DNA from: an uncultured Clostridia bacterium
GTDB taxonomy: Bacteria; Bacillota; Clostridia; TANB77; UBA1234
Length of the DNA stretch: 11,230 nucleotides
NCBI GenBank assembly: GCA_947624765.1
Contig: CANQLS010000032.1
Coordinates: 1 to 11,230, forward strand
Direction: 5' to 3'
Within the stretch, counting starts at the first letter, position 1, and every line of letters begins with the position of its first letter. Position numbers and translations under genes: made by a program. The notes below the pieces were generated by a model. It did not search any database. It saw only the letters and a list, made by a program, of their open reading frames with translations, and was not told where the DNA came from. Shown in pieces: positions 4,567 to 10,893 of this stretch.

Positions 4567-4779
4567 ATGAAAAGAGCAATTGTTGGGGTAATGGTTGCAG
4601 TCGCTTTATTAACAACAGCTTTGATAATTTATAGTCGCGAAGATAAATTTGAGTATTATGACACAAATAACGTTTATGGAAAAAGCCCTAAATGTAAACC
4701 TGATCATGATGGATTAATTTGTATGAACGAAGGTGAGTGGATTAGAGTTAATCAGTATTCTTTAATCCCTTACAAATGA
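4567..4779 (+). CDS. small membrane-anchored or secreted protein
   Basis: The 70-residue product starts MKRAIVGVMVAVALLTTALI, an N-terminal helix of about 17 hydrophobic residues after two basic ones. This is either a signal anchor or a signal peptide. The rest (23-70) is polar and would face outside, with two Cys (43 and 52) in CKPDHDGLIC that could form a disulfide. There is no lipobox. GAGGAAGG (4554-4561), overlapping the previous stop codon region, precedes the ATG. The family was not recognised. An exported protein among early phage genes could act at the cell surface, for example in superinfection exclusion. That is inference. Confidence 0.7.
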   Translation: MKRAIVGVMVAVALLTTALIIYSREDKFEYYDTNNVYGKSPKCKPDHDGLICMNEGEWIRVNQYSLIPYK

Positions 4780-5204
4780 TTTTATTCGGTTGGAAGAAAA
4801 AATATGACTCATTGTTAAAAGAGCTTAATGCTAAAAATGAAGTATTAATGAGTGTTCAAGAAATCGTAAAAGAAATTTCAACTGACAACGATAAGAAATT
4901 AGAAAAAATAAAGCATTTAGAATCAATTCTTGATATAAAAGCCAAAAATATAGTTGAATTAGAACAAAAAATAAAAGAATTAAGTTTATCTAATGAAAGT
5001 TTAGAAAGTGAAAATAAAGAAATTTACAAACTTAATGCTAGTTTGTTTAAACAGATTCAAGATTTAAAGAGTGATAGATATTTAAAAGTTAAACTACCAC
5101 CAGATAAATCTAAATCATCTAAAAAAATGGGAATAAAACGAGGGGTTACTAAAAAATCAGTAAAGAAAGAATTAAAGGCCAAAAATGAAAGTGAGGAAAA
5201 ATAA
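4776..5204 (+). CDS. coiled-coil protein with basic tail
   Basis: The 142-residue protein is dominated by heptad repeats from about residue 10 to 100 (for example LEKIKHLESI, IVELEQKIKELSLSNESLES). A lysine-rich, probably disordered tail follows (about 108-142: KSKSSKKMGIKRG, KKSVKKELK). The start overlaps the previous stop in ATGA and has no ribosome site of its own, so translation should be coupled to the upstream gene. The coiled coil implies oligomerisation or a partner, and the basic tail could contact nucleic acid or the membrane surface. It resembles uncharacterised coiled-coil proteins of Gram-positive phages. No function is assigned. Confidence 0.7.
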   Translation: MILFGWKKKYDSLLKELNAKNEVLMSVQEIVKEISTDNDKKLEKIKHLESILDIKAKNIVELEQKIKELSLSNESLESENKEIYKLNASLFKQIQDLKSDRYLKVKLPPDKSKSSKKMGIKRGVTKKSVKKELKAKNESEEK

Positions 5205-5205
5205 T

Positions 5206-5826
5206 ATGGCAAAGAATTTATTAAATAATTATGTTGAATTAAACAGAGAAGATAAAGAAAGTTTATTAAAACTTTTAAGAGAGGACTTAGGATGTGTAAG
5301 TACTAAAAAATATAAAAAGTATGACGAAATCACTATTGGAGGGGATACATACTTTGTGCTTGATTATAACGAAGATTCTAAAGAATTAACAGTATGTATG
5401 AAAGACCTAATAAGTGTAGAAGACACGAAAAAATACTTTACAGATAAATGGTACATAGATAGTTATTGTGATGTTAGATATAACTCCGATATTAGAAATA
5501 ATAAATATGAAGATAGTTACATTTATAAGGTTTTAAACGGCGTTTGGAAAGAAAACAAACTAAAAGATATAAATTTAGTTGGAGATGTGAGATTACTTAC
5601 AAAAGAGGAAATTGAGGGGTTAGACGACGAATATAGAAAAACGGATAGTTCTAGATATGGATTCTGGACTATGACGCCTTACAACGATATGAACGAATTG
5701 GAAAATGGGGCATATGCTGGCGTGTTCTCTGTGTATTCTAATGGCTACCTCAACGACAGCAACAACGTGGGCAACACTAATGGTGTGCGCCCAGTAATAA
5801 CCCTCAAAACTGAAGAACTGGATTAG
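5206..5826 (+). CDS. C-type-lectin-like protein, probable DGR-type target
   Basis: The 206-residue protein has an N-terminal part (1-125) that is not recognised. The C-terminal part (about 127-203) resembles the DUF6273-type C-type-lectin-like fold. It has the entry motif RLLTKEEIEGL, then RYGFWTMTPYN, then GVFSVYSNGYLNDSNNVGN, closing with the hallmark NGVRPVITL. Proteins ending this way are frequent in gut bacteria and phages, and several are hypermutated by DGRs. Bases 5659-5794 are about 48% GC (66 of 136), against about 27% nearby, with GTG, CTC, CGC, GGC and AAC codons rare elsewhere. I start at 5206, after GAGGA, rather than at 5185, which would overlap the previous gene. Alternative: a non-diversified family member acquired by transfer. 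No reverse transcriptase or template repeat is visible. Confidence 0.7.
   Translation: MAKNLLNNYVELNREDKESLLKLLREDLGCVSTKKYKKYDEITIGGDTYFVLDYNEDSKELTVCMKDLISVEDTKKYFTDKWYIDSYCDVRYNSDIRNNKYEDSYIYKVLNGVWKENKLKDINLVGDVRLLTKEEIEGLDDEYRKTDSSRYGFWTMTPYNDMNELENGAYAGVFSVYSNGYLNDSNNVGNTNGVRPVITLKTEELD
5659..5810 (+). other. candidate DGR variable region
   Basis: This is the 3' end of the lectin-like gene. It shows a sharp jump in GC content, clustered AAC codons (six of nine Asn in residues 160-192) and a GC-rich, probably invariant end (GGTGTGCGCCC) where an initiation-of-homing sequence would lie. A hairpin follows 19 bp downstream. The call needs a template copy differing at adenines, which is not in this window. 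Confidence 0.4.
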
Positions 5827-5829
5827 TTT

Positions 5830-5851
5830 CAAAATTGCCTCGTCAATTTTG
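5830..5851. repeat. 8-bp hairpin just after the candidate variable region
   Basis: CAAAATTG (5830-5837) and CAATTTTG (5844-5851) pair perfectly around CCTCGT, beginning 3 bp after the stop codon. An alternative outer pairing, TTTCAAAA (5827-5834) with TTTTGAAA (5863-5870), excludes the inner hairpin. A 10-bp palindrome AAACGCGTTT (5854-5863) lies between them. No T-run directly follows the inner stem, so it is not a classic terminator. DGR target sites can have a hairpin after the variable region. Confidence 0.5.
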
Positions 5852-5886
5852 GTAAACGCGTTTTTTGAAAGGAAAAAAATAAAATT

Positions 5887-6699
5887 ATGGAAGAAATAAA
5901 AGCAAGTTATGAGCAAATTAAAACAGCAAATGAAGAAATAAAAAAAATGCCAGTAAGTGGTGGCCAGTACGCAAAAGTAAGTGAAAGAGTTAAAGCATTT
6001 AGAAAAGTATATCCATGCGGAGCTATTGTAACAGATATTGAGGATATCACAGAAAATGATGTTAGAATCAAAGCTACGATTTATGATAGCAACCAAAGAG
6101 TTATAGCAACCGCTAGAGCTTCCGAAGAGAAGAAAGCAAGAGGTAAACTAACAATCAATTTGACTGACATGATAGAGAATTGCGAGACGTCAGCTGTTGG
6201 TAGAGCTTTAGGCTTTTGTGGATTCGGAATAGATGAAGAAATCGCTAGTAAAGAAGATATTGAAAAAGCTAAAAACAACAAAAAAATGTTTTGTATATAT
6301 GACAATATGTATATTTCAGATGATGAGGCCAAATATATTGCTAAAGTAGTGGTTGCAGATTTAATGCGAAAAATGGGAGTTGTAAAAGCAAGTCTTGAAG
6401 ATGAAATAAAAGAAAATTTATGGACTACTTTAGAGGATATGACTACAAATCAATTATTAAAACTAGAAAGCAAACTTAAAACTCTAAATATGGAAACAAA
6501 CGAATGGCATGGTCTATATAACGAAAATTTAAAAATTAAAGAAGTGGTGCCAAAAAATCAAGAAGTGGTTTATGAGACTAGCACAATGAAATTTGGTAAG
6601 AAAGCTTTAGAGATGGCTGGCACTGATGAGCTTTTAAGAACTGATATTATAAATTATTATTTAGATCGTGGCATTAATTTATCAGAAATAAAGGCTTAG
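5887..6699 (+). CDS. Rad52-like single-strand annealing protein (putative)
   Basis: The 270-residue protein belongs to a group common in Bacillota phages that I read as a Rad52-superfamily annealing recombinase. The core is about residues 28-130: YAKVSERVKAFRKVYP, a beta region (AIVTDIEDITENDVRIKATI, then VIATARASEE), and the most conserved piece, ENCETSAVGRALGFCGFGID (97-116). The last piece resembles the TDALKRAL-type helix of Rad52. The C-terminal half is helical and variable. Such proteins anneal complementary strands coated by SSB and promote recombination during phage replication. A NinB-like gene and an SSB gene follow, which supports the role. The AAGG ribosome site is rather far (about 13 nt). 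Alternative: a related annealing family not separable by eye. Confidence 0.65.
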   Translation: MEEIKASYEQIKTANEEIKKMPVSGGQYAKVSERVKAFRKVYPCGAIVTDIEDITENDVRIKATIYDSNQRVIATARASEEKKARGKLTINLTDMIENCETSAVGRALGFCGFGIDEEIASKEDIEKAKNNKKMFCIYDNMYISDDEAKYIAKVVVADLMRKMGVVKASLEDEIKENLWTTLEDMTTNQLLKLESKLKTLNMETNEWHGLYNENLKIKEVVPKNQEVVYETSTMKFGKKALEMAGTDELLRTDIINYYLDRGINLSEIKA

Positions 6700-6700
6700 T

Positions 6701-6886
6701 ATGAAATTAGATAAAACTTCATTTGAAGTATATAAAGCAATAATAAAATCTTGGTTTATATTAACTTGGATAATGAATATGGCACTTATCTTTGAATTTA
6801 CGGCAGACTTTATATTATTCTTAGACATTATACTGTTTGTTATTTTAAATCTTATATGGGCAATAATGTGTGTAGTTAGGAGTTAA
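6701..6886 (+). CDS. small two-helix membrane protein
   Basis: The 61-residue protein has two hydrophobic helices, about residues 13-34 (AIIKSWFILTWIMNMALIF) and 36-57 (DFILFLDIILFVILNLIWAI). It begins one base after the preceding stop codon and ends one base before the next ATG, so it is tightly packed in the operon. No strong ribosome site is visible and coupling is likely. The family was not recognised. Small membrane proteins among phage recombination genes are usually of unknown role. Confidence 0.65.
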   Translation: MKLDKTSFEVYKAIIKSWFILTWIMNMALIFEFTADFILFLDIILFVILNLIWAIMCVVRS

Positions 6887-6887
6887 T

Positions 6888-7367
6888 ATGACATATACAG
6901 GGACAAAACAGGAGATTCAACAATTTTTATATAAACTAGATAAAGAAACTGTATGGGATATAAAAATAGATAAGCACAGGAATAAAAGAAGTTTAGAAGC
7001 TAATAATTATGCTTGGCAATTAATTACTGAAATAGCAAATGAACTAAGGCTATCTAAAGAAGAAGTATATTTCCAAATGTTAAAAGATTATGGTCAAAGA
7101 GAGTATGTTTGTTTATTATCAGATGTAGAGCCATGTAGAATATCAAAATATTATGAATTTCAAGGTGCCTTTAAACAAAATGGCAAAAATTTTAAAAGTT
7201 ATATGTTTTATATTGGCACTAGTCAGTATAATTCGAAAGAAATGTCTATATTCATTGATGGCTTAGTTCAAGAGGCTAGAAATTTAGGAATACAGACTTT
7301 AGAAGATATAGAAATAGAATATTTAATTAAAGAAATGGAAAAGGAGAAAAAGTGGAAATGGAATTAA
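6888..7367 (+). CDS. NinB-like recombination protein
   Basis: This 159-residue protein is of the NinB/Orf type found in lambdoid and Gram-positive phages. NinB of lambda binds ssDNA and SSB and helps load annealing or strand-exchange proteins. The family look is clear: KHRNKRSLEANNYAWQLITE (about 29-48), then LRLSKEEVYFQMLKDYGQ (53-70), then FYIGTSQYNSKEMSIFIDGL (107-126) and VQEARNLGIQTLEDIEIE near the end. AGGAG (6877-6881) lies before the ATG. The stretch between the annealing protein and SSB is where such a mediator is expected. Its last 16 bases overlap the start of the SpoVG-like gene. Confidence 0.75.
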   Translation: MTYTGTKQEIQQFLYKLDKETVWDIKIDKHRNKRSLEANNYAWQLITEIANELRLSKEEVYFQMLKDYGQREYVCLLSDVEPCRISKYYEFQGAFKQNGKNFKSYMFYIGTSQYNSKEMSIFIDGLVQEARNLGIQTLEDIEIEYLIKEMEKEKKWKWN

Positions 7368-7609
7368 AAGTAACAGTTAATAAAAATGAAATTCAAGAAG
7401 GAAGTAGATTAAGAGGTTATGCAGATATAGTTATTGATAACAAAATAGTTATTCATGGAATTACGATTATTCAAGGGAAAGAAAAATTATTCGTTAGCAT
7501 GCCTAGCAGAAAAAAAGAAAATAAATTTATAGATATAGTACATCCAATTAATAATGACACTAGAGAAGAAATCGAAACAGCTATTTTAAATGAATTTATG
7601 AAATTATAA
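7352..7609 (+). CDS. spoVG: SpoVG-family protein
   Basis: The 85-residue product is clearly a SpoVG homologue: LRGYADIVIDNKIVIHGITI, then LFVSMPSRKKENKFIDIVHP, then INNDTREEIETAILNEF. It matches the host septation/sporulation regulator over its whole core, including the MPSR motif. Host SpoVG proteins bind RNA and DNA as small dimers and affect translation and transcription. A phage copy could do the same to phage or host messages. AAGGAG (7341-7346) is 5 nt before a GTG at 7352 and 11 nt before an ATG at 7358. Both starts are possible and differ by two residues. The gene overlaps the end of the NinB-like gene. Confidence 0.88.
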   Translation: MEMELKVTVNKNEIQEGSRLRGYADIVIDNKIVIHGITIIQGKEKLFVSMPSRKKENKFIDIVHPINNDTREEIETAILNEFMKL

Positions 7610-7650
7610 ATTTACAAAAAGTAAATATTCAAAAATTATTAGGAGGATAT

Positions 7651-8076
7651 ATGCAAGAATATGAAGTGATAGGGAATATCACAAGAGATTTAAAACTAGA
7701 GTATAGTAAAAATGGGAATAAACCATATTTGGTTATACCAGTAGCAGTTAACAACAGAGAAAATGATACCACATATATTAATTTTGTTTGTTTTGATAAA
7801 ATGGCAGAATTACACATTAAATACTTGTCAAAAGGCGACAAAATCTTTGTTAGAGGAATTATTAAAAACAAAATAACTGAATATCAAGGCAAAAAAACTT
7901 ATGGTTATACTTTTTATGCTAACCAAATAAAATACCTAAATTTAAAAAAGCAAATCACTAAATCAGAAGATAATATTCAAACTACTATTGATCAAGTAGA
8001 ACAACCTATTGAAGAAGACCCTTTTAAAGACTTCGGCGATAATGTTCAAATATCTGATGAAGATTTACCATTTTAA
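7651..8076 (+). CDS. ssb: single-stranded DNA-binding protein
   Basis: The 141-residue SSB coats single strands during replication and recombination and recruits partners through its C-terminus. An OB fold fills about residues 1-105, starting VIGNITRDLKLEYSKNGNKP, with INFVCFDKMAELHIKYLSKG in the middle and KKTYGYTFYANQIKYL at the end. A flexible acidic linker leads to the canonical tip DEDLPF, nearly the DDDIPF consensus. TAGGAGG (7640-7646) lies 4 nt before the ATG. It sits with the Rad52-like and NinB-like genes as one recombination and replication module. Confidence 0.93.
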   Translation: MQEYEVIGNITRDLKLEYSKNGNKPYLVIPVAVNNRENDTTYINFVCFDKMAELHIKYLSKGDKIFVRGIIKNKITEYQGKKTYGYTFYANQIKYLNLKKQITKSEDNIQTTIDQVEQPIEEDPFKDFGDNVQISDEDLPF

Positions 8077-8093
8077 TATATAAAAACTTTAAA

Positions 8094-8154
8094 AACTACC
8101 AATGTTTCTTTCTTATTTGCCTTCTTTCTATTTTAAAGCCGAGTTTTGGTAGTT
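8094..8154 (+). repeat. inverted repeat in the ssb-methyltransferase gap
   Basis: AACTACCAA (8094-8102) is the exact reverse complement of TTGGTAGTT (8146-8154) around a pyrimidine-rich 43-nt loop. A shorter, exclusive stem, AAGCC (8136-8140) with GGCTT (8158-8162), is followed by ATTTTTT and could end transcription. The arrangement resembles an attenuator before the methyltransferase gene, but the stems are short. I see no strong promoter in this 106-bp gap. Confidence 0.4.
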
Positions 8155-8182
8155 GTTGGGCTTATTTTTTATAGGAGAGATT

Positions 8183-9022
8183 ATGAATAAATTAAAAATA
8201 GAATTATATAATGATCATTTCGAAAATGCCAAAAGGTATGGAATACCTCACGCTCAATTAATAATCGCAGATATTCTGTATAATTTAGGCAATAATGCTT
8301 ATGCAAGTAATCCAGTATGGTATGTTGATGGTGACAATAAAAATGGAGAAAGCAATCTTGCAGGTAAAAGCTTTTTTGATACAGATAAAGATTTTAAAAT
8401 AAATAATTTTTTTGATTTTTGTACTAGGTATTTAAAAAAAGAACCTAAAAAAACAGATGATAATGGTAAGAGTAATGCTCCAGCAATGATTATATTTTGT
8501 GCATTTGAACAAATACCTATGGTTATAGAGCAAGGCAAAAAGCACGGCTTAATGAAAAGTTATCCGTTAGTCTTTATAAAAAATTATTCAAGCCAAGTAT
8601 TAAAAGCAAACATGAAAATCGTAGGAGCAACAGAATATGCAGTTGTGTTATATCGTGATAAGTTACCTAAATTTAATAATAAAGATGTTTTTGGAAACAA
8701 CAAAATGATTTTTAATTGGTTCGAATGGAAAAAAGATGTTGGAAGCGAATATCCTAAAATACACCCTACACAAAAGCCAGTAACACTATTAAAAAAATTA
8801 ATCGAAATATTTACAGATGAAGGCGATGTTGTAATAGATCCTGTTGCTGGAAGTGGTTCTACTTTAAGAGCTTGTGCTGAATTAAATAGAAATTGTTATG
8901 GCTTTGAAATTAAAAAGAATTTTTATAAAGCAGCTAAGGAAAGTATGCTATCAAATATAATGGTTCAAAAAACAATTTTTGATAGCGATTATAAGGAGGA
9001 ATTATGCAAGGAAAATATTTAA
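8183..9022 (+). CDS. DNA methyltransferase, beta motif order
   Basis: This 279-residue AdoMet-dependent DNA amino-methyltransferase (N4-cytosine or N6-adenine type) is of a family common in Bacillota phages. Motif IV comes first (residues 26-36, LIIADILYNLG), motif X is HPTQKP (194-199), and motif I follows as DPVAGSGST (219-227), the beta-class order. The catalytic DPPY-type tetrapeptide reads DILY, where relatives I recall have DIPY. No endonuclease partner is adjacent, so it is a solitary enzyme, perhaps protecting phage DNA or marking its origin. The start is set at the ATG 8183 with AGGAGAG (8173-8179) 3 nt upstream. An in-frame TTG at 8153 lies inside an inverted repeat and lacks a site. 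Confidence 0.88.
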   Translation: MNKLKIELYNDHFENAKRYGIPHAQLIIADILYNLGNNAYASNPVWYVDGDNKNGESNLAGKSFFDTDKDFKINNFFDFCTRYLKKEPKKTDDNGKSNAPAMIIFCAFEQIPMVIEQGKKHGLMKSYPLVFIKNYSSQVLKANMKIVGATEYAVVLYRDKLPKFNNKDVFGNNKMIFNWFEWKKDVGSEYPKIHPTQKPVTLLKKLIEIFTDEGDVVIDPVAGSGSTLRACAELNRNCYGFEIKKNFYKAAKESMLSNIMVQKTIFDSDYKEELCKENI

Positions 9023-9228
9023 CTATTGAAGACACGAAAAAATTAAGTAATTATGAAAAATTATTAGCTGAAAATACTCTGTTAAAATCTAATGCAGAAA
9101 ATATTAAGGCTGTTATAAAAAAGAAAAATAAGACTATTGAAGAATTGAATAAAAAGATTAAATGTCTAGAAAATGAAATAACGAATCTTAAATCCAATTC
9201 TAAACAAATGAATATTTTTGGAGGTTAA
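9004..9228 (+). CDS. small coiled-coil protein
   Basis: The 74-residue protein is almost wholly a leucine/isoleucine heptad helix from about residue 14 to 66 (YEKLLAENTLLKSNAENIKA, then IEELNKKIKCLENEITNLK). It has a short polar tail, SNSKQMNIFGG. It should form a dimer or bind another coil. It overlaps the methyltransferase gene by 19 nt and uses GGAGG (8996-9000), 3 nt before its ATG. The family was not recognised. The tail resembles C-terminal interaction peptides, but no partner is indicated. Confidence 0.7.
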   Translation: MQGKYLTIEDTKKLSNYEKLLAENTLLKSNAENIKAVIKKKNKTIEELNKKIKCLENEITNLKSNSKQMNIFGG

Positions 9229-9229
9229 A

Positions 9230-9448
9230 ATGTTTAAATTAGATGACTATGATAAAAAAATTATAAAAGAAGCTAAGGATGAAACGAATACCGGAAGAGA
9301 TATTAAAACAAAAGATGATTTAATTTGCTTAATAGAAGAATTATTATATGTTTTAAAAAATACAAAAGAAGAACTTGAAGAATTGAAAGAAGATGTAGAA
9401 AGTAATTATAGACCGATACCATTAGACAGTGTGGATATGTATGGATAA
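9230..9448 (+). CDS. small acidic hypothetical protein
   Basis: The 72-residue product starts at the ATG 9230. GGAGG (9220-9224), inside the end of the previous gene, lies 5 nt upstream. A TTG at 9218 is in frame but lies before that site, so I reject it. The sequence is acidic and helical (residues 20-58, including DLICLIEELLYVLKNTKEEL and EELKEDVESNY) and ends RPIPLDSVDMYG. There is no membrane segment. The family was not recognised. It is one of a run of small early genes after the methyltransferase. Confidence 0.7.
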   Translation: MFKLDDYDKKIIKEAKDETNTGRDIKTKDDLICLIEELLYVLKNTKEELEELKEDVESNYRPIPLDSVDMYG

Positions 9449-9463
9449 AGGAGGAAATAAAAA

Positions 9464-9715
9464 ATGATGGATTTTAACAATAATTTATTATTGTATAATT
9501 TAGAACAATTAAAAGATATGCTAGAAATACAAGAATTTCTATGTGGAACTGGTGACGATGAATTAAAAATAGTAATAAAAAAGAAGGAAAGCAAATTTGG
9601 AGAAATGATAAAAAGCAAAAAGAAATTAAAAATAAAAAAACAAGATCTATTAAATATTGTCGAAGGCGTAATATCGGAGAAAACTAATACTATTCAAAGG
9701 ATAAAGGAGAAATAA
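9464..9715 (+). CDS. small basic hypothetical protein
   Basis: The 83-residue protein follows an excellent AAAGGAGG (9447-9454) with two ATG codons in a row at 9464 and 9467. The N-terminal half is helical (LLLYNLEQLKDMLEIQEFL). The middle and end are lysine-rich (KIVIKKKESKFGEMIKSKKK, then LKIKKQDLLNIVEGVISEK), giving a net basic protein that might touch nucleic acid. There is one Cys (27). No family was recognised and the function is unknown. Confidence 0.7.
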   Translation: MMDFNNNLLLYNLEQLKDMLEIQEFLCGTGDDELKIVIKKKESKFGEMIKSKKKLKIKKQDLLNIVEGVISEKTNTIQRIKEK

Positions 9716-9717
9716 TT

Positions 9718-10152
9718 ATGAAAAATAAAAAAATAACTATTTATGAATTAATGAGACTTATTAAAGATGGTAAAGCACCTTATGAAGTAATATATCAAGG
9801 CACTAAATATTATATAGATGAATTAGAAAATTATTATAGAGCAGAAGATAGAACGCCATTATTTGAACGAATTTTTAACAATTATAATGATTATGATGCT
9901 TTACAAGAAAAAGTTGAAATTTTACCCGAAGAAAATGATGGGTGGGAAGATATAGAACAATGCTCAAAAAAAGATTTTTTAGATTTATCTCTCGATGAAA
10001 GAACAATAGAACTTTACTACTATGTAAGAGATTTAATTAAAAATCAAAAATATTTAAAAGAAAGATTAGACAAAAATGATTGTGTTTTTGAACAAGAAAA
10101 AGTTAGCTTTAAACAATATATAAATGAAAAGTTGGAGAGTAAAGATGAATAA
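9718..10152 (+). CDS. hypothetical phage protein with acidic C-terminal half
   Basis: The 144-residue protein starts MKNKKITIYELMRLIKDGKA, followed by a short beta-like segment (PYEVIYQGTKYYIDELENYY). This opening resembles one shared by other small phage proteins that begin with YELMRLIKDGKAP-type helices. The second half is acidic and helical (LSLDERTIELYYYVRDLI, then KYLKERLDKNDCVFEQEKVS). AAAGGAG (9703-9709) is 8 nt before the ATG. The beginning of the next gene overlaps its last 8 bases. No biochemical role can be given. Confidence 0.72.
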   Translation: MKNKKITIYELMRLIKDGKAPYEVIYQGTKYYIDELENYYRAEDRTPLFERIFNNYNDYDALQEKVEILPEENDGWEDIEQCSKKDFLDLSLDERTIELYYYVRDLIKNQKYLKERLDKNDCVFEQEKVSFKQYINEKLESKDE

Positions 10153-10312
10153 TTTAATATTTAATCCTGTATTATATTTAGAATACCCTTATCATTGGAC
10201 AGAAAAAGATAAAAAAGGGAATACACATATTATTTTCTCTAAAAAACCTAGATATAGTTTAATAGAAATAGCGGAATTAAAAAAGAAAATAGAAAAGTTG
10301 GAGGAAAAATAA
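10145..10312 (+). CDS. small hypothetical protein
   Basis: The 55-residue product starts at the ATG 10145, which overlaps the preceding stop (ATGAATAA) and has TTGGAG (10132-10137) 7 nt upstream. An in-frame ATG at 10124 would lie deeper in the previous gene without a ribosome site. The N-terminal part is aromatic (NLIFNPVLYLEYPYHWTEKD), then a basic turn, then a short amphipathic helix (IEIAELKKKIEKLEEK). The family was not recognised. Confidence 0.6.
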   Translation: MNNLIFNPVLYLEYPYHWTEKDKKGNTHIIFSKKPRYSLIEIAELKKKIEKLEEK

Positions 10313-10313
10313 A

Positions 10314-10553
10314 ATGGATAGAGAAAATAATCAGTATTATGAACCAACTATAAGAACTTCAAGAAATGTAACGAAAGAGGTAAAATTTAATGTTAATGAT
10401 TTTATTTCTAAACAAAAACTTATTTCATTTTTGAAAGATAAGATAAAATACTATGAACGTATTACTAAAAATGACACAGAGCAATCTGTAGAAAGTTGCA
10501 TTTTAGATGCATATAGGGATATTTTGAATTTTGCAGAGGAAAAAGATGCTTAA
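10314..10553 (+). CDS. small hypothetical protein
   Basis: The 79-residue protein has TTGGAGG (10298-10304) 9 nt before its ATG, inside the previous gene. It is charged and helical in its second half (KLISFLKDKIKYYERITKND, then SVESCILDAYRDILNFAEEK). The first 30 residues look disordered. It contains no membrane or known domain. The next gene starts inside its last codons. Confidence 0.65.
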   Translation: MDRENNQYYEPTIRTSRNVTKEVKFNVNDFISKQKLISFLKDKIKYYERITKNDTEQSVESCILDAYRDILNFAEEKDA

Positions 10554-10893
10554 ACAACTAAAACATGAGCTAGATGGCTTAGATAGGGAATATTTAGAGA
10601 GATTAGACGAGGAATGTTCTCGTATTAAGAAAATGACTAATAGACAACTAAGAAAATACATAGAAAATAGCAATTGGAATAATATTCTTCAAATTATTAG
10701 GTTTTTACAAGACGAAAGTAATATTTTAGCTGAATTTGAGCATTGGCTTGAAGAAGAATTAAAACAAAAACAAAATTCATTACAATTTTATGAAGGTAGA
10801 GAACCTAGGGAAATTATAAAATTAGAAAAGGAAATACCAATATTAAAAGTAATTTTAGATAAATTACAAGAATTGAAAGAAGGTAAGAAATAA
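10546..10893 (+). CDS. charged helical hypothetical protein
   Basis: The 115-residue product from the ATG 10546 has AGAGGA (10535-10540) 5 nt upstream. A TTG at 10531 is in frame but has no good site. The start overlaps the end of the previous gene by 8 bases, so coupling is likely. The sequence is strongly charged, almost all helix, and rich in Glu, Lys and Leu (EYLERLDEECSRIKKMTNRQ, then FEHWLEEELKQKQ, then LKVILDKLQELKEGKK), with coiled-coil potential. The family was not recognised. Confidence 0.68.
   Translation: MLKQLKHELDGLDREYLERLDEECSRIKKMTNRQLRKYIENSNWNNILQIIRFLQDESNILAEFEHWLEEELKQKQNSLQFYEGREPREIIKLEKEIPILKVILDKLQELKEGKK

Noticed and set aside
5620..6096. Minus-strand open frame of 158 codons across the lectin-like and annealing genes
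   Set aside because: It lies opposite two well-supported genes with ribosome sites and family matches; its product is rich in Phe/Ile/His without domain features, as expected of an antisense shadow.
7629..7871. Minus-strand open frame opposite ssb
   Set aside because: It is fully covered by the SSB gene, whose OB fold and DEDLPF tail are unmistakable.
8299..8538. Minus-strand open frame opposite the methyltransferase
   Set aside because: It lies inside a gene with clear methyltransferase motifs.
5419..9043. A 16-bp exact repeat (GAAGACACGAAAAAAT) at 5419-5434 and 9028-9043
   Set aside because: Both copies encode EDTKK in frame in unrelated genes and the sequence is A-rich; no flanking similarity supports a functional repeat or duplication.
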